Positions 17,096 through 24,705 of a stretch of 51,889 nt of DNA are shown one piece after another. Position numbers and translations under genes: made by a program. Origin of the DNA: Euzebya sp051004735 (GTDB taxonomy: Bacteria > Actinomycetota > Nitriliruptoria > Euzebyales > Euzebyaceae); assembly GCA_051004735.1 (NCBI GenBank), contig JBPCKA010000027.1, forward strand, positions 1-51,889. Reading direction: 5' to 3'. Position 1 is the first letter of the stretch, and each line of letters begins with the position of its first letter. The notes under the pieces are model-generated. The model did no database searches, was not told where the DNA came from, and saw only the letters and a program-made list of their open reading frames with translations.

Positions 17096-18508
17096 GTGAG
17101 CCCGCCCGAACAGCAGTCAGCCATTGGGCCATCTCCGTCCGCCTGGCGACCACGGGTGCGGGGGTCAGTTGCGGCCGTGCTGGGGCTCCTGGTGCTGCTT
17201 GCAGCGGCGGTACCCAACGATCCCCTGGTCCCACAGCAAGCGCACCTCAACACCGTTCACGCCTTCCAGGCCTGGGATGTCCGTCGCGGCGAGGGCGCGG
17301 TCGTGGCGGTCCTTGACACCGGAGTCGATCTTGATCACCCCGATCTGCAGGGTCGCCTGGTCCCCGGCACCGACCTGGTCCAGCCGGGTACCGAACCTGA
17401 TGACCCCCAGGGGCACGGCACGATCGTCGCCGGGATCATCGCCGCCAACGCCGACAATGGTCGAGGGGTGGCCGGGGCAGCGCCGCAGGCGATGATCATG
17501 CCGATCCGGGTCCTTGACGCGCAGGGACGAGGGACTAGCGACGTGGTGGCTGAGGGCATCCGCTACGCCATCGATCAGGGCGTGCAGGTCATCAACCTGT
17601 CTCTGGCCGAAGTGAGGAGCGACGACGGAGTGTTGCGCTTGTCACTTGTCAGCGATCGCCGGGTGCAGCAGGCCATCGTCGACGCTGCCGCTGCGGGAAT
17701 CCTGGTGGTCGCGGCCGCCGGCAACGACGGTGACACCGCCACGCCCTACACCGATGACGCGCCGGTCCTGGTGGTCGGCGCGACGACGGGGACCGAGGAC
17801 ACGGTCTGGCCGGAATCCAACAGGGATGAACGCACCCTGTTCGCGCCCGGCGTGGACATCCTGTCGACCTGGTCGCAGGGCCGGTACGCCAAGGCCGACG
17901 GTACCTCGTTCGCCACACCGATCGTGTCGGCGGGCGCGGCCATGCTGATGGGGGCCGGGCTGACCTGGGATGAGGCCCGTCAGCGTCTGACCGACACCGC
18001 GGTCGACATCGGCGTGGGGCTGGGCCGGGTCAACCTCGAGGCGGCCGTGCAAGGCCTACCACCTGCCCCCGAGCCAACGGCGACGCGGCCCGCACCGCCT
18101 CCGCCTCCGGACCAGCAGCCCAGCCAGCCGCCACCCACCCAGCCGCCTCCGACCCAACCACCGCCCGACCAAGCCCCCCCGCTTGACGGGTTGGAACCGG
18201 TCGAACCGGTGGAGGAGGTGGTCCTTCCTCCTGCGGCGATCGTCACCGAACCCCCGCCGCCGATCGACACGGGCTCTGCCCAGCCGGTGCAGACACTCCC
18301 GCCGTCATCGGCACCGTTGACTGGTCCCGCGCCCAGCCAGCCACCGTCAGTGGTCCCCACCCAGAACCCGAACGGGACAGCGCAACCACTGCTGATCGAC
18401 CAGGGCGACGGCGCGGTCGCACGAAGCACCGTCATTCCCCTGGCGACCGCGCTGCTCGGCATGGACGTCGTGCTGGCCGGCTGGGTGCTGAACCGGCGAC
18501 GGGACTGA
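17096..18508 (+). CDS. Membrane-anchored subtilisin-like (S8) protease, mycosin-like
   Basis: This 470-residue secreted protease has an N-terminal hydrophobic signal at about residues 24-40, then a subtilase domain with the triad Asp74 (VLDTGVD), His107 (GHGT) and Ser271 (GTSFATP). A proline-rich linker (about 320-430, including PPPTQP repeats) leads to a C-terminal transmembrane segment and a short RRRD tail. That layout is that of mycosins, the proteases tied to type VII secretion, but no ESX gene is in the window, so it may be a free-standing cell-surface protease. GTG 17096 is the first start that gives the signal; no good ribosome-binding site is visible. Confidence 0.88.
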   Translation: MSPPEQQSAIGPSPSAWRPRVRGSVAAVLGLLVLLAAAVPNDPLVPQQAHLNTVHAFQAWDVRRGEGAVVAVLDTGVDLDHPDLQGRLVPGTDLVQPGTEPDDPQGHGTIVAGIIAANADNGRGVAGAAPQAMIMPIRVLDAQGRGTSDVVAEGIRYAIDQGVQVINLSLAEVRSDDGVLRLSLVSDRRVQQAIVDAAAAGILVVAAAGNDGDTATPYTDDAPVLVVGATTGTEDTVWPESNRDERTLFAPGVDILSTWSQGRYAKADGTSFATPIVSAGAAMLMGAGLTWDEARQRLTDTAVDIGVGLGRVNLEAAVQGLPPAPEPTATRPAPPPPPDQQPSQPPPTQPPPTQPPPDQAPPLDGLEPVEPVEEVVLPPAAIVTEPPPPIDTGSAQPVQTLPPSSAPLTGPAPSQPPSVVPTQNPNGTAQPLLIDQGDGAVARSTVIPLATALLGMDVVLAGWVLNRRRD

Positions 18509-18529
18509 CTCGACAGTGACCCGTCAGGC

Positions 18530-18720
18530 TCACGTTGGCGCATCGGCCAGCAGCAGGGCCAGCCTGACCCGCAACAGGCCGTCGCTGGTTCGCGGGTCGA
18601 TGCCGCTGCGTTCGCCACATCGCGGGACAGCCGCCGCGCGGCGTCAAACGCCTGGTGGGCGTCACGAACGGACTCAATCGCACCTTCAGGGCCCGGCCGG
18701 GCCAATCCGATCCCCAAAGG
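18530..18720 (-). pseudogene. Fragment of a helical, PucR/CdaR-like protein (C-terminal part)
   Basis: Minus-strand reading gives GIGLARPGPEGAIESVRDAH and DAARRLSRDV, then after a one-base shift LLRVRLALLLADAPT and a stop (18530-18532). The first block resembles the GGDEF-like region of PucR/CdaR regulators. There is no start and at least one frameshift, so this is decayed sequence. The upstream part is lost where a plus-strand fragment begins at about 18722. The family assignment is tentative. Confidence 0.35.
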
Positions 18721-18721
18721 T

Positions 18722-18977
18722 CCAGGCTGACGGCGAACATCATCTGCTTATCCGCCAGCGGACCGTGCAGGTGGCCTTCGATGTCGCCGGCACCAAGCTG
18801 CAACTGGCTGGCCCCGCAGCTGAGGTTGCTCCCCCCGGGGACTACATGGTGTTCGTGATGACCACGGACCCCGGAAACCGGAAAGTCAGTGCCGTCCGTC
18901 TCGGCCCCGCTGCACATCAACGGACCGGCCGAGTAGTCCGTCCCCAGACGGCACACGACATACTGGCAGGTCAATGA
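18722..18977 (+). pseudogene. C-terminal remnant of a galactose-oxidase-like (DUF1929) protein
   Basis: Reading towards TGA 18975-18977, the frame carries VQVAFDVAGTKLQLAGP and then APPGDYMVFVM, the signature of the C-terminal E-set domain of galactose oxidase/glyoxal oxidase-like proteins. Everything upstream of about residue 60 of that domain is missing, and no homologous sequence precedes it. Its stop overlaps the ATG of the next gene (ATGA, 18974-18977), so the two were once a coupled pair and only the end of the first survives. Confidence 0.5.
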
Positions 18978-20149
18978 GCCTGGCCAACAACCGTCGACGC
19001 CGCATGTGCCTGCATGCGGCGTCGATGCTGTGCACTGTCGCCGTGCTGCTGGTCGTGGCAGGTCCCGTAGGGGCACACACCGGCGGCGACGCCGACGTCG
19101 TGGTGACGATCGATGACTTGCCACCTGGGATGGAGGGGATGACCGGCCTGGTCGTCAACCGTCTGGCGCCGCAGATGGTGTTGGCCAATCCCACCGACAA
19201 CGTCGTGCAGATCATCGGGTTGGAGGGGCGGGCATTCCTGCGCATCGGGCCAGACGGCGTGGAGGCCAACCTGTCCGCCGCCGAGTGGTACACCACCAAC
19301 GACCCGGCTGGCGTGACCCAGGTACCAGATGACATCGGCGGTGAGGATCGCTGGGGGCATGTGACCGACGAGCCCAGTTGGGGGTGGTATGACCACCGGC
19401 TTCATCCCGGGCCGCTCCGGGCGCCGCAGGAGATCGTGGCGCTGGGGCAACCGGCCGACTATGACCGCTGGGCCATCCCTGTGACGATCGATGATGAACC
19501 CTCGATGATCGAGGGGTCGTTTCGCTATCAGCCGCTCCGTGGGCGGTTTATCACCTCCATCACCGACCAGCCGATGGAACAGGGGCTTGAGATCGCGGTG
19601 CTGCCGGGGTTGATACCCGGGATGTTCGTGGACAACTCGACGTCTGAGGTCGTGACCATCGCCGGGGCGCACGGAGAACCGTTTCTGCGGCTGGATCCCT
19701 CGATCGGCACCGAGGCGAATGTCCGCAGTCCCTCATGGCTGGACTCGGCCAGGGCGCAGGACGGGGACAGTCCCGAAGGGGTGGTGCAACCTGATGCACC
19801 CCCCGAGTGGCAGGTGGTCGCCACCGTCCCACGGTTCGGCTGGATCGATCCGCGACTGGGCTTTGCCCAGCGGGAACCCTCCGACGACGTGATCCGGGCT
19901 GCGGAGACAGCACAGGTCGCCGAGTGGTCCATTCCAATACAACTGGGGGAGGGGACGGCAGGCCAGGTGGCAGGGATCATCACCTGGGAGCCCAACCCAG
20001 ACCTTCAACCTGTCGCCAGTTCCGGGTCGCCAGAGTTATGGCGCTGGTCGGCGGTCGGTGGGGTCGTGCTGCTGGTGCTAGCCGGTGCGCTGGTCACCTC
20101 TCGGCAAAGGCGGCGATCCCGTCCAGCAGGCGGTCGACGGCGAACGTGA
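18974..20149 (+). CDS. Secreted membrane-anchored protein with two homologous domains
   Basis: This 391-residue protein has a signal peptide (about residues 1-34, ending VGAHTGG), two copies of a domain of about 140 residues and a C-terminal transmembrane helix (about 356-376). Copy 1 carries MVLANPTDNVVQIIGLEGRAF to WGWYDHRLHPG; copy 2 carries MFVDNSTSEVVTIAG to FGWIDPRLGF. I do not recognise a characterised function. The arginine-rich tail after the helix runs into a fragment of a TetR gene on the other strand, so its last residues may not be original. It was once coupled to the galactose-oxidase-like gene in front of it. Confidence 0.75.
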   Translation: MSLANNRRRRMCLHAASMLCTVAVLLVVAGPVGAHTGGDADVVVTIDDLPPGMEGMTGLVVNRLAPQMVLANPTDNVVQIIGLEGRAFLRIGPDGVEANLSAAEWYTTNDPAGVTQVPDDIGGEDRWGHVTDEPSWGWYDHRLHPGPLRAPQEIVALGQPADYDRWAIPVTIDDEPSMIEGSFRYQPLRGRFITSITDQPMEQGLEIAVLPGLIPGMFVDNSTSEVVTIAGAHGEPFLRLDPSIGTEANVRSPSWLDSARAQDGDSPEGVVQPDAPPEWQVVATVPRFGWIDPRLGFAQREPSDDVIRAAETAQVAEWSIPIQLGEGTAGQVAGIITWEPNPDLQPVASSGSPELWRWSAVGGVVLLVLAGALVTSRQRRRSRPAGGRRRT

Positions 20150-20160
20150 AGGGTTGCAAT
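20094..20160 (-). pseudogene. C-terminal tail fragment of a TetR-family regulator
   Basis: Minus-strand bases 20160-20094 read LQPFTFAVDRLLDGIAAFAER then stop, the typical last helix of TetR/AcrR regulators. A stop codon lies just upstream in that frame and no helix-turn-helix part is found, so only the tail remains. It overlaps the end of the plus-strand surface-protein gene. Confidence 0.4.
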
Positions 20161-20307
20161 CAGTTGATCGTGTGGGTGCAGATGGGAGCGAATGGGATCA
20201 GCAGCCAAACATCCGTCCAGGTCGGTGGGGGTCTCGCACGCGTCACCGCGCAGCACGGCGTCGACAGTAGCCGGTGCCCCGCACCGATCGGTGCGAGAGT
20301 GTCGCGT

Positions 20308-21282
20308 GTGCGTGAAATCGTCGTGTTCAGCGGAAATGCCCACCCCGCGCTTGCCGAGCGGATCTGTGAGTCCCTCGAGGTGTCGCTCAGCGAGACCGAC
20401 ATCAGCCGGTTCTCCAACGACTGCCTCCAGGTCCAGTTGCAGGCCAACTGCCGGCAGCGCGACGTCTACGTGGTCCAGCCCCTCGTCCCGCCGACCCAGG
20501 AGCACCTGATGGAGTTGCTGCTGATGCTGGATGCGGCCCGCGGGGCCTCCGCGGCGCAAGTCACGGCGGTCATCCCGCACTACGCCTACGCCCGGTCGGA
20601 CAAGAAGGACGCGTCGAGGATCTCCTTCGGCGGACGGCTGGTCGCCGACATGTTGACCACCGCCGGGGCAGATCGGGTGCTGACGATGACCCTGCACGCC
20701 CCACAGGTCCACGGCTTCTTCAGCATGCCGGTCGACCACCTCACCGCCATCGGCGAGCTTGCCGACCACTACACCGGGCGCGACCTATCCGACGTTGTCG
20801 TGGTGTCCCCGGACCTCGGCAACGCCAAGACCGCGACGCAGTTCGCCCGCCTGCTCGGTGTGCCCGTCGCGGCCGGGAGCAAGCAGCGTCTGGCGGACGA
20901 CCGCGTGGTGGTCGACGCGATCGTGGGGGACGTGGCCGGGAAGCGGGCGATCGTGCTCGACGACGAGATCGCCACCGGCGGGTCGATCGTCGAGCTGATG
21001 GACCGCCTAGCGGCCGAGGGCTGCGTCGAGGCGTCGGTGGCCTGCACCCACGGCCTGTTCACCGGTTCCGCGGTCGAGCGTCTGCGTTCCCACCCGGGGA
21101 TCACCGAGGTGGTGACGACCGACACCGTCCCCTCGCCGCTGGACTGGGCTGAGTTGTCGACCCGGTCCGTGGCACCGCTGTTCGCGGAGGCCATCACCCG
21201 CATTCACCACGGCGAGTCGATCAGTTCGATGTTCGACGGCGTCGACCCGACCCACGGCCCCCCGCAACGCAAGCTCTTCTGA
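20308..21282 (+). CDS. prs: Ribose-phosphate pyrophosphokinase (PRPP synthetase)
   Basis: The 324-residue protein makes PRPP from ribose 5-phosphate and ATP. It has FSGNAHPALAERI at the start, the catalytic loop YARSDKKDASRIS, the ribose-phosphate motif DLGNAKTA and the PRPP loop VLDDEIATGGSIVE, and ends in the usual KLF. GTG 20308 fits the family start; GTG 20299 is possible. Several generally conserved positions differ (for example LQVQLQANCRQRD), so it may be a second, divergent copy rather than the housekeeping enzyme. It stands alone between decayed fragments. Confidence 0.87.
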   Translation: MREIVVFSGNAHPALAERICESLEVSLSETDISRFSNDCLQVQLQANCRQRDVYVVQPLVPPTQEHLMELLLMLDAARGASAAQVTAVIPHYAYARSDKKDASRISFGGRLVADMLTTAGADRVLTMTLHAPQVHGFFSMPVDHLTAIGELADHYTGRDLSDVVVVSPDLGNAKTATQFARLLGVPVAAGSKQRLADDRVVVDAIVGDVAGKRAIVLDDEIATGGSIVELMDRLAAEGCVEASVACTHGLFTGSAVERLRSHPGITEVVTTDTVPSPLDWAELSTRSVAPLFAEAITRIHHGESISSMFDGVDPTHGPPQRKLF

Positions 21283-21342
21283 GAACCTTCCAGGGGTTGG
21301 CCAGCCGGGCGGGCGGGTCGGCCGGGGGCGCTGCTCGGGTGA

Positions 21343-21371
21343 GGGTCCGGCTCGGCGGGGGTCCGGCTCGG
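21343..21371 (+). repeat. 13-bp direct repeat in G-rich tract
   Basis: GGGTCCGGCTCGG occurs at 21343-21355 and 21359-21371 inside a strongly G-biased tract (about 21301-21390) downstream of prs. Runs such as GGGCGGGCGGG could form quadruplex structure on the plus strand. Confidence 0.5.
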
Positions 21372-21498
21372 GCGGGGCGGGGTCTCGGCGACCACCGGAC
21401 GTTTCTGCCACCTGTGCACGGTGTGGGGCGGAACCAGCCGCCGTTGTGAGGTGGATGGTGCATTGGTGGCGCAAATTCACGGGTGAGGCGCCGCGGTG

Positions 21499-21756
21499 GT
21501 GCTGTGGCGGCCGCCGGTCGACGTGTTCAACACCTGAAGGGGACCGTCGCGGGGCGGGAGCGGCGGCAACTGGGCACTGCTGTCCAACGGGCAGGTGGCG
21601 CTGCGCCACACACCGATCGACGTCGACGCGGCCGTGGCCCGCGTGGTGGCCGAGTCGACCTACCCAGACCGGCAGGAGTGGGCCGACTACTTCATACGCT
21701 CGGCGGCCAGCGACGCGGAGGCGCTGACCACCTTCGGCCCTCGTGATGGCCGCTGA
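21499..21756 (+). pseudogene. Unrecognised gene fragment with internal stop
   Basis: From GTG 21499 the frame reads LWRPPVDVFNT, a TGA at 21535-21537, then continues in the same frame as GNWALLSNGQVALRH to ADYFIRSAASDAEALTTF, ending at TGA 21754-21756. The composition after the stop looks like real protein, and both parts are in frame, so I read it as a nonsense-mutated fragment. I do not recognise the family. Around it (21283-22200) I see no intact gene, only this fragment, G-rich repeats, a hairpin (21773-21788) and the LuxR-type ATPase fragment. Confidence 0.3.
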
Positions 21757-21772
21757 TCGTCAATGGGAGGGG

Positions 21773-21788
21773 TCCCCGCTCGCGGGGA
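21773..21788. terminator. Short perfect hairpin
   Basis: TCCCCGC (21773-21779) pairs with GCGGGGA (21782-21788) across a two-base gap. It sits between the two convergent gene fragments and may be a leftover terminator; there is no T run. Confidence 0.3.
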
Positions 21789-21879
21789 AGGGCCTGTTGT
21801 CACTCAGTCATCATGGAACGGCCGGCCCCTCGTCCGTCATGATTCGTGGGTCATCCTGACCCCGGGTGAGGGGTTGGGG

Positions 21880-22190
21880 CCACATGCAGGAAAGGAGCCG
21901 GCCCCCGAGCGTGGCGGGGGCGTCGGGACGTCCGGCCAGGACGACCAGCAGCGGTTCGGCGACCAGCCGACGCAGCAGGAACAGCAGCGCCCGGGCCGAT
22001 CCGACGTCCAGCCACTGCAGGTCGTCGATGACCAGGCGGACGGGGGACGGCAGGGAGCCGAGGAGGGAGAGGACCTCGGCCCGGCGGTGAACGCGTCGGT
22101 GGGAAGCGGGCCAGGGGGGTGGTCGATCAGGTCGCCCAACTGACGCCACAGGTGGTCGAGGACCCCCAAAGTGGAGCGGCCGCTCGTCAG
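21880..22190 (-). pseudogene. Fragment of a LuxR-type regulator AAA ATPase domain
   Basis: Two minus-strand frames together give LDHLWRQLGDLIDHPPG then, after a shift, LSLLGSLPSPVRLVIDDLQWLD and LLFLLRRLVAEPLLVVLAGRP. The run ending IDDLQWLD is the Walker B region of the large ATP-binding (AAA_16/MalT-like) LuxR regulators. The Walker A part, the TPR region and the DNA-binding domain are missing. It lies directly downstream of the VapC toxin gene on the same strand. Confidence 0.5.
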
Positions 22191-22207
22191 GGTTGCCGCT
22201 GCCGCGA

Positions 22208-22627
22208 TCACGGTGTGGGAAGGAGGGAGAGTGCCTCGACGTGTTTGGGCCTGACTACCGAGAAGTGCCGATGGTCAAGCGTTGCCACCTTCGTCTCGTC
22301 GAGTCGTTCACACAGTGCTATGACCGACGCGTCCACGACACCCAGTTCGAGGTCCCGGTAGCGACGTTGGAACTCAGCACAACGGCGGTAGTCCTCGTCC
22401 GTGGGACCCACGACCCGGTAGGCCCCCTCGATCACGTCCTCCAGGAACGTGAGCCAGGCGTCCACGCCCAGACGTGCATGGCACCAGTAGTCCAACTCGG
22501 CCAGGACCAACGTCGGGACGATCCGGTCCTCGCCTGCATCCAGGAGCAGTGCCGCGCAGGCGGAGTGGTCGGGGTCCGCACGATCAAGTGCGGCCAGCAG
22601 CGGACCGGTGTCGATGATCAGGGCCAT
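22208..22627 (-). CDS. vapC: VapC-type PIN-domain ribonuclease toxin
   Basis: The 139-residue PIN protein starts MALIIDTGPLLAALD, with the first catalytic Asp at residue 6. Further acidic residues lie in LVLAELDYW (Glu), VVDASVIALCE (Asp) and TLDHRHF (Asp), the four-acid metal site of VapC RNases. Its ATG overlaps the antitoxin stop by one base, the normal antitoxin-first order. It presumably cleaves RNA when not bound by its partner. LuxR-type ATPase debris follows its stop. Confidence 0.85.
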   Translation of the reverse strand: MALIIDTGPLLAALDRADPDHSACAALLLDAGEDRIVPTLVLAELDYWCHARLGVDAWLTFLEDVIEGAYRVVGPTDEDYRRCAEFQRRYRDLELGVVDASVIALCERLDETKVATLDHRHFSVVRPKHVEALSLLPTP

Positions 22628-22857
22628 CAGAACGGTGGATGGGCCACCGGATCGGCGGTGACCTCAGATGCCGATCGGCCATCGTTGCTGGCTGCCACAC
22701 CAATTCGCGGTTGACGACGTTGGCGTAGTTGCGCTGCCTTCTCCTGCACCGCTTCCCGCATCAGCGCCGCCAGTGGCTGACCCCGGCGACGTGCCTCGGC
22801 CTCCAGCGTCGCCAGGTCCGCTTCCGCCGCGGTCACGGTCGTTCGTCGTGTCGACAT
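22627..22857 (-). CDS. vapB: Ribbon-helix-helix antitoxin of the VapBC pair
   Basis: The 76-residue protein opens MSTRRTTVTAAEADLATLEAEA, a ribbon-helix-helix-like strand and helix for DNA binding and self-repression, followed by a helix and a disordered tail that would wrap the toxin. ATG 22857 has no Shine-Dalgarno sequence; a TAGTCT -10 box ends 6 bases before it, so the mRNA is probably leaderless. Confidence 0.78.
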   Translation of the reverse strand: MSTRRTTVTAAEADLATLEAEARRRGQPLAALMREAVQEKAAQLRQRRQPRIGVAASNDGRSASEVTADPVAHPPF

Positions 22858-22863
22858 GATGCA

Positions 22864-22869
22864 AGACTA
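22864..22869 (-). promoter_or_regulatory. Predicted leaderless -10 box of vapBC
   Basis: Minus-strand TAGTCT ends 6 bases before ATG 22857, putting the expected transcription start on the start codon. Confidence 0.5.
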
Positions 22870-22943
22870 GCATCACGCATCAACTTTCGCGACGTCGGAA
22901 ACGTGCCGTCCAGCACGACGATCGTTTCGTCCTCACTGGTGCG

Positions 22944-23495
22944 TCACGGTTGCAGGGGCAACGTCATGATGACCTCGTCGCGGTCGTCGCCGGCGCGAAG
23001 GCGCAGTGCAGAGGGATGCCGACCCACCTGGGTCCAGCCCAGCCGTTCATAGAACGGCTCAAGGCCCTCTCCGGCACGAAGAACAAGCAGGAGGTGGTGC
23101 AGCCCCGATCCTCGCCCGTGCTCGACGGTCGCGCGGAGCAGCGCGTCGCCGATGCCCAGTCCTCGCTTGGTCGGGTGGCTCTGCAGTCGCTCGACTGTCG
23201 CCCAGTGCGATGTCAGCCGGGCCTGGTTCAACCGCAGCGTCACCCACCCCACCAACAAGCCTTGCTCACGTGCCTCGAAAAGAACGGCCTCACCCCGGTC
23301 GACTTCGTCCCCAAGATGCCTCACTGCCTCGGAAACCTTGTCCAGGCCGACCGGGAGAAATGGGAAGCCGACAGCCCCGCCGGCATTTGACACATCCATC
23401 CAACACCGCGCGACCTCGGCTTGAAGTTGTAGGTCCAAGCTCAGATCGTCACGCGTCCCCACATCGATATTCGCCGCCGCCAAGGGTCCCTCCAT
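22944..23495 (-). CDS. GNAT-family N-acetyltransferase
   Basis: This 183-residue acetyltransferase has VERLQSHPTKRGLGIGDALLRATVEHG (acetyl-CoA loop R/Q-x-x-G-x-G/A at about residues 118-125) and the C-terminal FYERLGWTQVG block. ATG 23495 follows the upstream acetyltransferase stop by 8 bases. An alternative ATG at 23528 would overlap that gene by 25 bp. The substrate is unknown. It is the last gene of a four-gene minus-strand run. Confidence 0.75.
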   Translation of the reverse strand: MEGPLAAANIDVGTRDDLSLDLQLQAEVARCWMDVSNAGGAVGFPFLPVGLDKVSEAVRHLGDEVDRGEAVLFEAREQGLLVGWVTLRLNQARLTSHWATVERLQSHPTKRGLGIGDALLRATVEHGRGSGLHHLLLVLRAGEGLEPFYERLGWTQVGRHPSALRLRAGDDRDEVIMTLPLQP

Positions 23496-23503
23496 CCGTT
23501 CAC

Positions 23504-24085
23504 TCACGTGGGGCGAGAGGCCCGCCACTCCTCAGCCAACAGTCCCAGGACGATCATGTCGTGGCGCCGTCCGTCGCGGGCGAGATACTCGCGCAGCACG
23601 CCCTCGCGCACGAACCCGACACGTTCGTAGGCCCGCAGGGCTCGGGTGTTGTAGGAGAACACCGAAAGCTGAATCCGGTGAAGATTCATCTCCTCGAACC
23701 CGAACTCAACGGCCAGGCTGATGGCCTCGGTACCGTAGCCCTTGCCCCAGCGTGACGGGTCGGGGACGGTGATAGACAACTCTGCGACGCGATTGGACCA
23801 CTCAATCGAGGTGAAGCCCAGGGTCCCGACCAGCGAGTTGTGTTCATCCAGCAGTCGGATGGCGAAGTGGTGATCCTGAGTGGACTTCAGTCGGTCCGCC
23901 CACCATGACTTCTGAGCCGTCTCCGGCCAGGGGTAGGAGGGCCCGCTACCCCCGAGTCGGTCGGCACGACCGTCCTCGGTCCACGCAACCAACGCATCCA
24001 CGTCAACCTCGCGGATCGCACCCAGGCGCACCAAGGTCCCGACCAGCAGACGTCGGGGTATCACCGGCCGTGAATCACCCTCCAC
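23504..24085 (-). CDS. RimJ/RimL-type GNAT acetyltransferase
   Basis: The 193-residue protein matches the RimJ/RimL-like GNAT branch: SLVGTLGFTSIEW, WGKGYGTEAISLAVEFGFEEMNLHRIQL (acetyl-CoA loop) and NTRALRAYERVGFVREGVLRE. This branch acetylates protein N-termini or small amines; the substrate here is not predictable. It is separated from the coiled-coil gene by 3 bases and from the next acetyltransferase by 8, so all are likely one transcript. Confidence 0.82.
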   Translation of the reverse strand: MEGDSRPVIPRRLLVGTLVRLGAIREVDVDALVAWTEDGRADRLGGSGPSYPWPETAQKSWWADRLKSTQDHHFAIRLLDEHNSLVGTLGFTSIEWSNRVAELSITVPDPSRWGKGYGTEAISLAVEFGFEEMNLHRIQLSVFSYNTRALRAYERVGFVREGVLREYLARDGRRHDMIVLGLLAEEWRASRPT

Positions 24086-24088
24086 GGC

Positions 24089-24586
24089 CTACTCCGATGC
24101 GCCTTGGGGGAACGGCGGAGGACGATCGCCCGTCCAGGCGGTGTCGTCAGCGACCTGCAGGACCATCTCGGTGATCATTGCCGGTGTGGTCTCAAGCAGC
24201 CGCCACACCTCCACGGCGTTGCCCACCTCGGAGGTCCAACGGGCCAGCACCTCGTCGTCGTCACGGTCGACCTCGATGAACAGTTCGCGTTTGGGGTCCA
24301 TCAGGCGGGTCTTCATGCTGGCCACGAACTCCTCACCCGATTCCGTCCAGCCGTGCCGCACGATGAATCGGTCCGGTCGGCTGGCCTTCAGCTGGTCGGC
24401 CACGGTCTTGAGATGCGTCGCCAATGTCGCGTGCTGGTCGCGCTGGGCATCATCAAACGCGGCCGCCTGCGCCTCCTGCTCGCGGCGGACACGGTCCATC
24501 TCGGCCTCGGCGGCTTGACGCCTGCGAGCCAGTTCCTCGTTGCTGGACAACCGTTGCTGGAGGGCATCGGAGAATTCGTCGCTCAC
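24089..24586 (-). CDS. Hypothetical coiled-coil protein
   Basis: The 165-residue soluble protein has a charged helical N-terminal half (residues 10-65, rich in Glu, Arg, Ala and Gln), predicted to form a coiled coil, and a compact C-terminal half with FIVRHGWTESGEEFVASMKTR and a Trp-rich end. I do not recognise the family. GTG 24586 is supported by an AGGAG ribosome-binding site about 8 bases upstream and a TACAGT -10 box at 24629-24634 (minus strand), so unlike several neighbours it has a normal leader. It probably leads the operon with the two GNAT genes. Confidence 0.65.
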   Translation of the reverse strand: MSDEFSDALQQRLSSNEELARRRQAAEAEMDRVRREQEAQAAAFDDAQRDQHATLATHLKTVADQLKASRPDRFIVRHGWTESGEEFVASMKTRLMDPKRELFIEVDRDDDEVLARWTSEVGNAVEVWRLLETTPAMITEMVLQVADDTAWTGDRPPPFPQGASE

Positions 24587-24705
24587 GCGGGTGCTCCTGA
24601 ATCGGGGGTGCGTGGGAATGGGCAGCCCACTGTAGGCGTGCGGTTCCTGACGCGGTGACGCCTAGACTGACTCAAGTCACTTTGCCGCCCAGCTAGGAAA
24701 CAATT

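Noticed and set aside
18061..18180. Proline-coding repeats in the subtilase gene as a DNA repeat or CRISPR-like array
   Set aside because: The repeats are short, irregular and in frame, and encode an ordinary Pro-rich linker.
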